DNA from: Norana najaformis
Lineage: Eukaryota; Annelida; Clitellata; Crassiclitellata; Hormogastridae
Assembly (NCBI GenBank): GCA_964023275.1
Contig: OZ029915.1
Location: forward strand, 33,707,989 to 33,771,988
Direction: 5' to 3'
DNA: 64,000 bases
This document shows, piece by piece, positions 1 to 11,655 of this stretch (position 1 is the first letter of the stretch; each line of letters begins with the position of its first letter). The position numbers and the translations under genes were made by a program. A model generated the notes under the pieces. That model was not told the DNA's origin, ran no database searches, and saw only the letters and a list, made by a program, of their open reading frames with translations.

Positions 1-1059
1 ATTGATTTTTGTCCTCAAGATCATTACAGTCATTGCAAAACCGTTCGAAGGCCAAGCAGTTTCTTTACAATGCTCCATCAGTCTCTGGCAATTTCAACAA
101 TGTCCAACTGGTCATGGTGTAACTACTGGCGAGATGTTATAATTAGTTTGTTCGACACCTTGCGAGCTCTTCGGTAGGCAGTTCTGTGGCTATCTTGTTG
201 AGTTTTCTTCCAACGACTTTCCAGATGACGACGATCTCGCTTGGTTTGCTTTGCTACAGAAAAAGCTATTTACTGTAATTGGCTGGCAGTCTTCTAAAGC
301 AGGTGCAAATCAACGCAACTTTTCCCAGCCTCCTTAAAATAACAGTATAAATTGCTCTAAAAAGCATCTGCTCTTTAGGATGGCTTTAAAAACAGGGCTT
401 TGTTGATCAGGGCCCTCTCAAACTCGATTGTGTTGATCTGCTTAATCGGGCGACATGAAACTTCAACTGGACGTCTGGAAGTACTCATTGCCACTGTAGC
501 ATCGATGAGACTGTGTTCACTGGCTACGATATTTCCAACAGTAGCGACATTACCACTGATCAATAAATTCAGCAGAATTCCATAGTGGGTTAGAGTCGAA
601 ACATGCTTTTTGAGATCGATTGATGTTAATAAATAGGATAAGGCGTCGTCAATATGATTTCCATCACTGCCCAGACAGTTAAAAATTTCCTATTAATCTT
701 CATCACATCCTTCAAGCTACACCTGCATCAAAGTGTCGGATGTTGTTTTGTTCTGAATGAGAAGATTTTATAATAAATGTACATAGAATATAGACTCAAA
801 AACAAAGGCTAATGAATCAAGTGTTACTTTCCAACTTCATGTCAAGCCTAATAGTCTTTATATTCGCATGTTGAGCATTTTACTGTCGCGATATATATGG
901 GAAATATGGGAAATCGATTTTCAATGACAACTAGTCAAAAGCGAATGGAATTTCTCCCTCCTCCCCCGAAATTGCATCCTACCGCAGACTAATTAATTAT
1001 TGTTAGAATAGTAAATTACATTCATCACACGCGCAATGTCAGTAAATCTGAATCTGAGG
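1..1059. other. No gene recognised
   Basis: AT-rich, non-repetitive-looking sequence. The overlapping short frames at 375-585 are complementary shadows with no recognisable domain. I see no RNA gene and no clear element boundary. Confidence 0.5.
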
Positions 1060-1185
1060 TGCGAAGCAATTGTGATTGAAGGACTTGGCCAAAGCCCTAT
1101 AAAGTATACTTTTCAGAGAAGGTTCGAACCCATCTTTCCAAATTTCAAGCCGAGCACTCTAACCAATTGCTACCGTGCCCCACAA
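1060..1185 (-). repeat. tRNA-derived SINE head, minus strand
   Basis: Read on the minus strand, this stretch has a GGCACGGTAGCAATTGGTTAGAG block like a tRNA 5' half with an A box, then GGTTCGAACC as a B box at tRNA-like spacing. It is followed by a core containing AGGGCTTTGGCCAAGTCC. This matches the layout of the copies near 5.6 and 26.9 kb. It does not fold as a clean cloverleaf, so it is a SINE head, not a functional tRNA. Confidence 0.6.
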
Positions 1186-2329
1186 GATAGTCTTAGACTT
1201 AGCTGGTCTCATTTGTCTGATAGCTTAATAAGCTTTCTTGTGTTGCTAAGTTGTATCATTGAGATCGAGTTTCGATTTTGTTTGTGCGTTGCTACTTTCC
1301 TGTCGACGTGGATATCGTCTGCGCCATCGGTTGACGTCTCTTGTGCATTAGACACCGACGCTCTGGAAGTTTCTAATTAATCTGCATGCCAGTGTTTGAA
1401 CAGCAGCGGCGTTTCACTGGCCTTCTTCTTCGATGGGATCGGAATCTGACCTGGAGGGGTTCTGTTGCATGTGGTTCGGGATTGAACCACCTTATCTGAA
1501 CTCTCTGTTGCACGCACCACTTTCTTTCTGACCGTCCTTCACATCTGATATTGATCGGGTCCCTCCTGGAAAGCTGTTGCCCATCGCTCTACCGTCGAGT
1601 GACGGACGATGCCAGCTCCCGTCTTCTTCTCCCAGCTTCCGATAAATTAGCCATTATTTCTGTTCGCATGATCCGTTGCACTGCTGACTGGTCTTCCTCG
1701 ATCGAGCTGCGATGAGTCCTAATCCTCCGCTTCCAACTAGCAACTTCCCAGGGCCGGATCCTGCCTGGCACGTCCTCCATAACGCCCGGTAACACCCTGA
1801 TCCCCGGATCCCCGAAGGAGGAAGTTAAAGGCAGTGGGTTGCGAGGGGGCGCAGTATAAGCGGTGGCGTGGTGAAAGGTGTAATGAGACGGTGAGTGGTC
1901 TGATGCCAGGTGATTAGTGTAGGTCAGGCTCAGCAGCTGTAAACGTCGGAATTAAAAGTTTGTTGCATCGTATTAAATCTCATTCCTCTCCTGCGTTGCT
2001 TGAGACTCGGAACTATGGCTGAAAAGCTTATTTAGGATTGGAAGTAGTTACGGCTGAGGGCTGGCTGGCGGTACGAAGTCACGCAACCACCTGCAGGTGG
2101 TAGCCGGCGTCTCCTGAATATTCGAGATTAGCATCCATTACGTCTGCGTCATTTCATCTTAGCTGCCACTCTTCTTTTTTGCGTCTGACTACCTTCTTTG
2201 CTGATGGACATTCACAAAATAGTCCAATGGTCAATCAAGCTGGACTTGCGCTTTGTTCGAATGGATGTCGATCTAATTATCTCGCTCAACCACTGAAGAA
2301 TGTTCATCTGATACTCGATACCTTCACTC
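1186..2329. other. Unassigned intergenic sequence
   Basis: Moderately GC-rich stretch around 1400-2130 with no recognised protein. The region 1830-2010 (AATTAAAAG then a TC-rich stretch) has a faint LTR-like look, but no paired LTR or internal polyprotein is visible. The short minus frame at 1589-1795 has no recognised domain. Confidence 0.35.
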
Positions 2330-3610
2330 TATGCTCATTTTCGTCCCCATCTTCTCCTCCTCCTTCGTTTCCTCATGTTCGTCCTTCTTCTTCTCCTTCT
2401 TTTCCCCGTCCTTTCTCTTCTATCTTCTCTTCCCACTGTCAGCTGTCCATTTCTCTCTTTCACCTAATCCTTCTCCTCCCTTAATCTTGCTTTGTCGTTC
2501 TTTCTGTTCGTTTCATTCAGAGCCTCTTCCTATCTTCCCTGTTCACCGCTCAACAGACTCTTTCTTCTACCCTGTCCTTTCTCCCATTTCTGTCAATCAT
2601 TTCCAATCCTCATGGCCGATTTCTTCCTTTTTCTCTTCTTGTTCTTCTCGTCTTTCTTGTTCTCTTATCTTTGCCTATTTATGTCACCTCCTCCTCCTCC
2701 CTTTTCATCTCAGCTCCTTTTCCTCCTTTGGTCTTCTAATCGACTTCTGTCCTCTCTGTCTCGGTCACTCCACATCCACTAGATCACGTCGTCCATTTAT
2801 CGTCGTTCATCTGCGTATGGTTATCTTTTAGGCAGCTAAATTGCTTCTCCCCTAATCGACGCATAACCTCTCTCTTTGTCGCCCATCCTCTCCTCTTCGC
2901 TTCCTTCCTTCCTTCGCTTGTTTGTCTGCCTGTCTTGCTCTTTCTCCTTCTTCGTGTCTTGTAGTCGAAAACTTGCCGGAGACGCTGACCAGGATGCTTA
3001 AGCCATCGAAATGGTCAGCCGCAGGCAATATATTTGTAGGATATGTCTTAGGATTGAGATCGCTCTTTCTTTCCTCTGTCTTATCCTCATACTGCCTGCT
3101 TTTCTTCTTCTGTGTCTTCTCTGTTTTGTCTGTCTCCAGCTATTCTATGGCTGTCTTCGTCACTGTCTGTTCATCTGTCTTTCTTCTCCGCTCTTTCTTC
3201 CTCTCCTTCCTTCATCTTTCCTGTTCTCTGGATTTATGTTACCATTCTGTCTCACTTGGTCATTGTCCGTCTTTCTTCCTACCTCTTTTTTGTAGTTGCA
3301 GGAGTCCTTGTTCTTTCGCTGTGTCTTGCTTGTCCTTTCTCCTTCTCAACCTCGTTTTACCATTTCATTCTTGTCTGTTTCTTCGTTTGTTTGCCTCACA
3401 GTCTGTTTCTCTATTTACAAAATGCTGTGGAACTCTTCTTCTGCTATAAGTCATCCTTAATGATCTTCTGCTCATCTGCCTCTCAGCTGCGGATGCTGGA
3501 CGCCCTCCACTCCTACTCTTCGTCCTCCTTCTGCTTGTTCTCCGTCTCTTTCTTTCTTTCGTCCTTCCTATCAACTCAATTTTCTCATCTCTTTCATCTT
3601 AACTTATGAC
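2330..3610. repeat. Long pyrimidine-rich (TC) tract
   Basis: About 1.3 kb in which the plus strand is very rich in C and T (TTCTTCTCC-like words, CTGTCTGT-like words) with few purine runs. Overlapping 60-175-codon frames here follow from stop-codon depletion in TC-rich DNA and read as Ser/Leu/Phe/Cys-rich low complexity. I call none of them coding. Confidence 0.65.
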
Positions 3611-4356
3611 TTCCTCCTCCCCCCACTCCGATAAACGGTTTTCGTTGTTTTCTACATCGTTTGATGACGAACAGTGATGATGGTGATGATAATGATGATG
3701 ATGATGATTCTAACAAAACGGTGATATATTATCAGAATAGTTTTTACGAGGATATTGAGCAAGTAGGCTATATTTTTTAGGTGCACGTAAATAAGAACTT
3801 CAGACGGACCGAAGAAAACAGAGCTTTAAATTTGAAAATAGAATGAAAGCAGGCATGATATAAGCAGCATAAGAGCTTAAATAATTGCTTTGAGACAGCT
3901 GTCAAATGACAAACGAATTAGGTTTAGCATCCTGATTTGTTCTTCGTGCTTTAAAGATTTGACCTTTACCCAGTGATTCCAAAGTTCATCCAGTAAATGT
4001 AAAAGTAAATGTATATGTTTTTCTATAGCGAACTTATGGCCTCGACCCTGCTCATTTTCCAATGAATTAATCGGGTGAGATCCTTCATCATCAAATAATC
4101 TGTCGATTGGATAAGCTCTCCCCATCATTTTCTATGCACAATAAGCGTGTTTTATCAAAGCCACGTTCCATATGATGTCGCATTAGTGTGGTACTACTTA
4201 ATGACTAATCCATTAGCTTCCATTAACGATAGCAAACGAGTTATAGTGCTCATGTTGAAAGTATAATAACAGCCAAGAGTAAATACCGTAACTAAATAAA
4301 AGCTGATGCTCAAGTGCTAAATATATAGCCATAGAAGTACAACAACTAAAGAAGTA
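3611..4356. other. Unassigned; weak minus-strand frame 3877-4128
   Basis: Contains a short (GAT)n run near 3685-3708. The minus frame 3877-4128 (83 codons) has less biased composition than its surroundings, including an LLHLLDELWNHW segment. I recognise no family, and no splice or promoter context supports it. Confidence 0.2.
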
Positions 4357-5051
4357 TACCACCGATCCGTTATAACGCGGAACTTGGGGTCCATATCCGC
4401 TACCGTGTTATAATCGAATACCGCATAATAAACCGCCAACAAAATGAGTTACAGTTGCGTTTTAGTGCATACATTTTACTTTAAGGTTTTGGGAGCATGA
4501 ATTCGGAGGTGGTGGTCCTCCTGTGCAGTTTAAAGGTCGTACATCGACCGAATTATGTGGCCAATTGTTGCTTTCATTAGTTACTACGAATGCGTGGCAT
4601 CATCTAAGGTAATGTTTTCGTCCACGGCTGTCAAAACGAGTTGTTCCCGGTGGCGCAAAATGGCGCCTGATTTTTTCTTAACAGAACGAGCTTTGCGTGT
4701 ACGAGTATTATTATCAGAGATCCTGTTATCGCGTTAGTGTCTTACGTCCATGCGATCTTGTCTGCGAGGTATAACTGCATCAAGGCTCCCGTTGTCAAAT
4801 GCGGAAATATATTAGCACGTGTATTATCGGTCATAAAAGGCAGAGAGAACATGAAAGTGTTTGGTGGAAGCATCTGAAAATGTAAACAAAGTCATTTTCC
4901 AATAGCGCATGATCACAGCGAGACAATTGAATGTTAGCTCGTCTATGGTAAAAATTAGTGTACTTGCAGAAAAAATTTGAAACCATTACTGTGACCGAGT
5001 TACAACCGAATTCACGTTATATTTGGGCTCGCTATAACGGGTCTGTGGTGG
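4357..5051. mobile_element. MITE-like non-autonomous DNA transposon, copy 1
   Basis: About 695 bp, clearly homologous to the copy at 28835-29512. The ends are imperfect inverted repeats: TACCACCGATCCGTTATAAC at the left, and at the right CCACCACAGACCCGTTATAG when read on the minus strand. TA flanks the left end. The termini resemble Tc1/mariner-pogo style elements, which is an inference. The interior holds a 60-codon frame (4555-4737) that is nearly identical in the second copy, but it encodes no recognisable transposase, so the element would depend on another for mobility. Confidence 0.75.
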
Positions 5052-5565
5052 ATGAGGACATGGTGCAACCAAATCTTACAAACGAACATCTAAGTGAAAC
5101 TCGTGAAGCATGATAGGTCAGTATTAGTATCCAGTTCGTGTTTAACGACATTTTATAGCTGTCACGGTCGTTATGGTCGACCTTACCTGACCTATTCTTA
5201 CTTGCACTGATAAGTAGTTGTTCAATGATAGGTTATGATTACACTTAAGTTGTCATTATTAACTGGTCTTTAGAAAGTTGTCCTATTGCTCGACAGCTGC
5301 AGTCGTATTTGCTTTTCAGAACCCGAGGAGTTTGTACAAAGGCGTGTAAGCAAGCGTGCTACATTTGCCATTTATCCTATCTATTATTAACCTTTCCTGG
5401 AAGAACACTGTTGTGCCATCTGCGTTAAAACGGGTTTTGTCATAGCAGTTATTTACGTGCAGCATCATGGCCATCGTACACAGCTGCAGAGTAAACAACT
5501 GCAAAGAAATTCTGTTGTTTCTGTATCTCTTGCGATCAGTCGATGGCGCTGCGGAAACTGCATGC
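5052..5565. other. Unassigned sequence
   Basis: AT-rich spacer between a MITE and a SINE. No supported gene. Confidence 0.4.
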
Positions 5566-5680
5566 ATAAAGGACTTGCTCAAGGTCCTTAAACCGGGACC
5601 CTCGTTGATAAGACTCGAACCCATGCTTTTCAAGTTACAAGGCGAACGCTTAACCACTTGCTCGACCGTGTCATGCGAGT
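5566..5680 (-). repeat. tRNA(Thr)-like SINE, minus strand
   Basis: On the minus strand the sequence reads GGTCGAGCAAGTGGTTAAGCG (A-box region), CTTGTAAC (anticodon-loop-like, TGT), and GGGTTCGAGTC (B box). A core with AGGACCTTGAGCAAGTCC follows. The core matches the SINE at 26875-27060. The stems are degenerate, so this is a retroposed tRNA derivative and not a tRNA gene. Confidence 0.65.
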
Positions 5681-6124
5681 GCATCGGTTGCTTATTCAGA
5701 CATTTTGTGCTCAGCGGAGTAGAAAATCTATAAATCTATAGAAACTGAAACCACTTCCTAGAGACATTTAATTGTATCGAAAGCACACACAAAAATTATA
5801 AGTGTGTCCAGATTTATCACCTGGAAAATATAAAGAAACAGAAAATGAGAGAAAACGCTTTCCTCAAACTCTTTTTTTTTCGAAACCTTGTTCTGTGGGC
5901 AGCGTTTTTGAAACTATAAGTTTAACTGAAACTTCGAAAGGGCTATTCACTATACAGTGAAATATGTTTTAGTATATTAACATATATTTAGTATGTTGAC
6001 TATACATTAAACTACGTAGACAACCAAAACATTACGAATTGCAAGCTTTAGAATTTACCTAGTGATCGAGATATGGCGAAGAACTTCAGCTGAAACTAAT
6101 TGATGCAAAGACTGGAAGCAAAAA

Positions 6125-6249
6125 CTAAAACCGCATAGATTTCGTCTCCCACTGAGCGAGTCTTTCCTTGGCTTTGTACCGTGCAACATAGTCATTAGGG
6201 CTTTTGAGAGGAATATTAGCGGGCGGCATATAAAAGCCGCCCATGAACG
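6125..6249 (-). CDS. Possible terminal coding exon, unrecognised protein
   Basis: The minus-strand frame ends in TAG and encodes a protein-like C terminus with segments FMGGFYMPPANIPL and NDYVARYKAKERLAQWE. A candidate acceptor (GTGCTTGATGTAG) precedes it, giving a phase-1 entry and 40 complete codons. The frame stays open further upstream to 6322. Composition is unlike the low-complexity frames nearby and suggests a real exon or a decayed one. I do not recognise the family and found no upstream exon. It could also be a chance frame. Confidence 0.3.
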
Positions 6250-6903
6250 CTACATCAAGCACAATGCTTTGAAAGCCGTTTCTGGTTCGATTGATCCGCA
6301 TGCATGGTCCCATCTTACTCACTGCCGTCTATTTCGGTGCATTATTACAGATCTAATGGTCAATCTAGAAACCGACATATGCATTGCCAGGCAGGAGCAG
6401 GCAGTGGATCAGACGACAGGCGGAAGAACGGGAGATGGAAGAAGATCGACAGAGGGACAGACGGATAAAGAGGGATACGTGGATGGATGCCAATTTGAGG
6501 TTACGTACATAACTGGATTATCCTGGACTAGACCAATGATTTCCGGATTGCGCTCTGCCTAATATGTCGTCCAGAAGATGAAATTTGTTAGAACAGATGC
6601 AGTCCAGATCGCCTCCATCTACACCCTCCCTTCGTGCCCGCTGTTCCCCTCTGCCTGTCTACTGCCTGCTCTCTCTCCCTCTCTCTTTCTCCCTCTCTCT
6701 GTCTGTCTGTCTGTCTCTGTGTGTCGCTCTCGTTCATTCACCCGCTCTCTTATTCTCGCTCATGTTCCTTTATTTTCGGATGTATCCGCCGGACGTCGAT
6801 ATACTTCGTCAGTTCTGCAAGTACATTACGCGAATCAAGTCATTCTGCGGAAAAGATCAGCCTTCGCAGAATTCAGTGTTTGAAGCACCCAATTTAAAGC
6901 ATC
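6250..6903. repeat. Unassigned, with TCTG/CT microsatellite
   Basis: The only structure is a (CT)n/(TCTG)n run at about 6668-6745. The overlapping frames through it are low complexity. Confidence 0.5.
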
Positions 6904-7035
6904 CAAGACATCAAGAAACTAATGACAGACATAAGGAACTCGTGGCAGACATTGAGGAACTACTGGCATAGAATGCCGAACTGATGGCATAGATAGATGA
7001 TCTGGTAACATAAATTGAGGAATTAGTAATAGAGA
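6904..7035 (+). repeat. Degenerate 21-bp tandem repeat (heptad-like)
   Basis: About six units of 21 bp with the pattern GACATTGAGGAACTACTGGCA. In one frame each unit gives seven codons such as RHKELVA, DIEELLA, NAELMA and IDDLVT. Stop codons (TAG, TAG, TAA) now sit at the first position of the later units. Either this is a decayed coiled-coil-coding repeat or a minisatellite whose period happens to be a multiple of three. Confidence 0.6.
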
Positions 7036-10000
7036 CTTTAGGTGACTGACTCACTGGGGAAAACGCCAAAAATGTTCTGTTCAATCGCATGTGTGGTTCT
7101 AGAGTATTTAGTAGATTTTTAGATAGTGACTTATGTTTCAAAAATTTTTATCAAAAGACTCATTGAACGACCAAATTATGCTTGCCTTCCTGCCATCAGA
7201 TTACACTGAGTTACTAATTTCACATTTTTAGATATTTTGATAAACTATTTTGCTAGCATTTCAGTCCTAAGATAAGATTAGCTTATATATGTGTGTGTGT
7301 GTGCGCGCGCGCGTGCGTGTAGGGTCTTTCGCCACTTTTTCCTCGGGGGCAGTTGGAGGGGTAAATAGCTCTGCTTACCGTCAAAAAGCAATTTTGCTTT
7401 GCGAAAGCACTAGCAAAATGGAAAATGCATTCCCATATCTTGAGTATTCCGCTCTAGTTACCGGTTTTACAGGAACAATTGTGAATGGAAGTAAGAATGC
7501 AGTAAGGAACAGAGAAGATATTGTAATATAATTGAATATAAAGGGCATACCATTAATAATATCAAAGGAATGGGTTATCTGAGGGAAAAATGCAAATGAA
7601 GAATAAGCCTGGCATTAAAAGAAGACATGAACCGAGATATATAGAGTGTAAAAGAGAAACTGTATAACACAACGGAGTATCATGTAAGACACATCAAAGC
7701 AGTGCATTTCGTGGATCTGATAGAGACATACAAAACGGAGAAAAGGTTCGAGAAAAAACTTAGATCAGAGATACTTAAGAAGCTTTTGAGCCATTTAAGT
7801 GCGTTATAAAGCATTCTAGGAAGGCAGTGGGGGAGTCAGAGAGCAGACCTGATAGAGGGAAGAAGAGAGCTGTGAGCTATCAGGCATCAACGAGTTGATA
7901 CCTTGTCAAAAACGATCTCTGATATCGATGACGAAATTCCGGCGGAAGTGGGTCTCGTTGATCCAGGATCACGCCTGTACTGTTGTCGGGATCGGCGTCG
8001 GTTAAACAGCGATGATGCCGCGGCGGATAAGGCAGGGACGCCCTTCCAGTCCGCCGGTCTATCATCCCTGCGGCGCCAAGAGGCTACTCGGATAAGACAA
8101 CGATGACTTTCCGTCCGAATTTGCACACAGATTGGTCGGGAATTGACCGAGGGACGACTGTACAGCGTATAGTCCACCGCCGCTTCGACTTACGAGTGTT
8201 TTATTGAATAAATTATTAAGTTTTATTTGTCTGAGCACCAAGGCACCAACCGACGAAGCCGCGAATACATCGTGCACATCGACAGTCATTGCAATTGTTC
8301 GAGGTCCGTGTAACTGGACGGGGTCCGACTCCAAATGGTAGGCGCCGCCATCGCGTAGTCTATCGGACGCCGCCGAAAACAGAGGAGTTGCCAGAAAGGC
8401 GACCATCCGAAGCGATCGTTGCCACTGATACATTTCCAACAATCCAATCGAGTAATTCGAATGATATATGTGCAGATCGCTTGCCTGAGAGACGCTTTCA
8501 GTTGTCACTCCTTTAAACCATGTAAATGGCGCAGGCTCTTCTGCATGCACCACTTTTCTAGGAACTAATTTAGATGGCATCCGAGGGTAGGTAAGATAGT
8601 CGCACCAACTTTATTAGGCGTCTCTACTAAAGGTAGTTTTCAAAGATGTTAACGTTGGCTGAAGACAAGATACTTGAACTAAAGTCATTCACGCTCGTAC
8701 GCAGTATTATAAACAGATTATTCATGTATATACATGTGTGATATGTGCACTAATTATTTACAGAATACGCTGCTTATTTGCACAGTTTCGCAGCCCTCTT
8801 AGACGTGTGACAAATGCCCTCGTCGTACAATGACTCCTGGTTTCCGAACCCCAAGACGACAAGTTGTCACAATCCGACCCCAAAATCTTTTTCTAATCCA
8901 AGAGCCACCAGTTGATGACACTTTAAAAGCAGCCCCCGAAATATCATCCACTTGTAGTAGAACATTTTCTGCGTACAGATGAGATGTGTGCGTTCCATGA
9001 AAATACAAACTAGGCTTCTAATATTGTTCACAAACTCTTGTTAAAGATTAAAGATCTTTAACAAATGTTATGAAAAACTTCTAGCTCAAACAATCTACAG
9101 TATTGCAGGTAAGGTAAAACTATGATACAACGAAGTAGGAAGAGTATCTGGGTTTAAAGATGATTTGTTTACAAAGTACGACTAAAAGACAACTTATCCA
9201 ATTCGACGCTGACTAAGTAGCAAATTTAAGGCAGGAACTGCTTGTGTTTCAAGGCAGCAAGCGGCATTATCTTCATGATTTTAGACATTGATATAGAGAA
9301 GAAACAATATTGGTTGTAATATTGAACCTGGGGCACTCCACATATAGTGTCAGTGCGAGCGATTCAATACCTTGATTACTCTCGATTGCATTCTGAGAAA
9401 TGAAGTATTGAATACAGGCAAATTTTAATTAGAAAAAACTTTCACAACATTGCGATCGTTAATTCTGATCGAAATTATGAATACGCGCACACAACTACAT
9501 AGGCGCAACAACGAAGGTGTAATTACACCCACGCAACCACTGCTACATTCAATCACGCCTATGATTAAATACGCCAAGAATCAACTGCGCATGCGCCCGG
9601 ATAGAACAGAATGAAGACCTACTTTTGAGGGCAAGACAACGCAACATTCACGGAATAAGTACATAAGTTACAGCAGCTCATCAGGAGGAATGAGTTCGCT
9701 GGGCTAAGGCTAGAATTTGCGTGCATGGTCCAGGAAAGAGTGCCTCTGACTAGATAATATGCATTCTCTACATTCCGTTAAGAATTTTACCCAGAGAAGT
9801 GCAATAGAATTCTTACTTTCGATTCTTAGAATTCTTACTTTCAACCCGCTTTCCGTTAGCGTGATGCAAACTAAACCGCTTAAGAAGGTGACAAGTTAGC
9901 GTTAGCTGGTGACAAGTTTTCTTCGATGGCTCATTCGGGAGCTTTTTGAGAAGTTGCCGACTGCGCAGAACTGTATTCCTCGATTTGACTGTGGAAGGAT

Positions 10001-10265
10001 GCTTTGTGACTCATTCTCGATGTCGGAATTTGCGCTGACTCTCCGATCCAGAACCCATGGCGAGGTTTTACAACCCAAATTCGACTAGACGTCGATCTTA
10101 ATTGTAAACTAAGTCATTAAGAATTGAGATTGCCATCTACACTGAGCATTGTCAACTTGTATGTAAATAAGTGTGTAAATAACTGTCTTGATTCAACACA
10201 CATACATAATACATTTAGTTATCTGTCACAAATAATCATCTTAATTCTTCACGTAATTAATTCTT
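7036..10265. other. Unassigned intergenic region
   Basis: Contains a short GT/GC dinucleotide run near 7288-7319. A GC-richer patch lies at 7880-8580, with overlapping frames on both strands that match no family I know. Near 8200-8260 an AATAAA-containing stretch has an LTR-like look without a partner. A weak minus frame lies at 8799-9008. I see no convincing gene. Confidence 0.4.
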
Positions 10266-10446
10266 AATTCTTCTACCGCCGTGTCCAAGGCGAACACTTG
10301 GAATACTCGATTCTAAAGCACTCAAAACATTCACTAACCTGCCCAATAGGCTCACTCGACTCTGATGCCTGGAAAGCAAGAAGGTGGAATGGTCAATTTC
10401 TGACAGTAATATATCGTTCATTAAAATGTTGTAAACTAAACTTAAT
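10266..10446 (-). repeat. Dispersed repeat family H, copy A
   Basis: About 180 bp homologous to 11405-11655 and 17505-17750. Shared words include CTGCCCAATAGGCTCACTCGA, GAAAGCAAGAAGGTGGA and TGGTCAATTTCTGACAGTAA. This copy lacks the hairpin terminus present in the others and stops near the shared word TAAACTTAA. Confidence 0.75.
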
Positions 10447-11404
10447 TCTTCACGACAGCGTTTGACAAACTCTGACGAGTGCAGAAGAGTCAAGGTTAGG
10501 TACGCTCATCAGAGGCCACGGTTGCGAGTGGTTATTCTGATCGATGGGGTTTAGGGTGGATTATTACTTGTTATAAATTATAAATGTTCGTTTACAATTA
10601 CAATTACAATTACTGTTCTTAAGTCGTGTCGCAGGAAGGAGGTCACAGCCTGTACAGAAGGACGCTGTTTAACGTTAACTTATAAGATAATGTCGCCTGT
10701 CACTTGTCTTGACCGCCTTCAAGGTCGCCTACGATTCGCCTACGATTCCTCGCTCAGTCGACGGACATATGGCGTGTTAACAAATGCATTACTTACTTAC
10801 TTACAAATGCAAGGTCAGGGTCTCATGTTTGATTTTCATGTTTTTCTTACATGATAGTTACTCCGATATAAGCTGAATTTAGTTTGTCCTTTATTAGGCG
10901 TCAGAAACGTTCATTACTGACAAATCGTGACGGAAAGCGGAAATTGGAGGTTTGAATCTGCATTGGTCAGTATTCTCCGTGCCTGCTCGTCTACACTCTG
11001 CGCATAGCAGACTATGGTCGAATCATCTGTGTACTGTGATTTATCGGAGCAAAAAGACAATACTGTCTTTTGTCAGACCCAGGTCCGGTGCAGTCGGTTT
11101 ACCGTTTTTCTTTCTACGAGACTGTTCCATGGTTATATTGGACTTAGATGTACAATATCAGCAACTGTAGGCTTACTATACCTACTGGAAAGGAAGCTCA
11201 TTAGCAGAAGTATGTAGGCAAATACATTTTCTTTCTCGCAAATACTATCCTGACATTTAAGAACGAAATTAACGTTTAAAATTGTTAATTCTTGTTAATG
11301 CATGTTCATTTGCACATACAGTTTGAATAGGTGACTACTCAAAGCTGCCGAGAGCAGAAATGAGGCTAATCTATGTATATAGGTATGTGTCTAAATATGT
11401 ATAT
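10447..11404. other. Unassigned sequence
   Basis: A short (TTAC)n run lies near 10790-10804. No supported gene. Confidence 0.4.
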
Positions 11405-11655
11405 AGCGCATTTTGAGTACCCTCACAAAGGCGCTAGAACATGGCTGTCTATGTCTAACAGATGCTAAAACTGGATTTTAAGTTTAGTTTACAACATTTT
11501 AATGAACTATATGTTACTGTCAGAAATTGACCAATCCACCTTCTTGCTTTCCTGGCATCAAAGTCGAGTAAATCTAGTGGGCAGGTTAGTGAATGTTTTG
11601 AGTGATTTAGAGTTGAGTATTCTAAGCGTTCGCCTTGGACACGGCGGCAGAAGCG
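11405..11655 (+). repeat. Dispersed repeat family H, copy B (with hairpin end)
   Basis: About 250 bp. It opens with AGCGCATTTTGAGTACCCTC followed by ACAAAGGCGCT, which can fold into a stem of AGCGC(C)TTT/AAAGGCGCT plus TGAG/CTCA. The rest matches copies A and C. The hairpin terminus is a common feature of SINE and LINE 3' tails. No protein is encoded. Confidence 0.8.

Noticed and set aside
2331-3609. Several 94-175-codon Ser/Leu/Phe-rich ORFs
   Set aside because: Compositional artefacts of a TC-rich tract; overlapping frames are all open.
8062-8580. 172-codon minus-strand ORF
   Set aside because: Competing frames on the plus strand, no recognised domain, no splice or promoter context.
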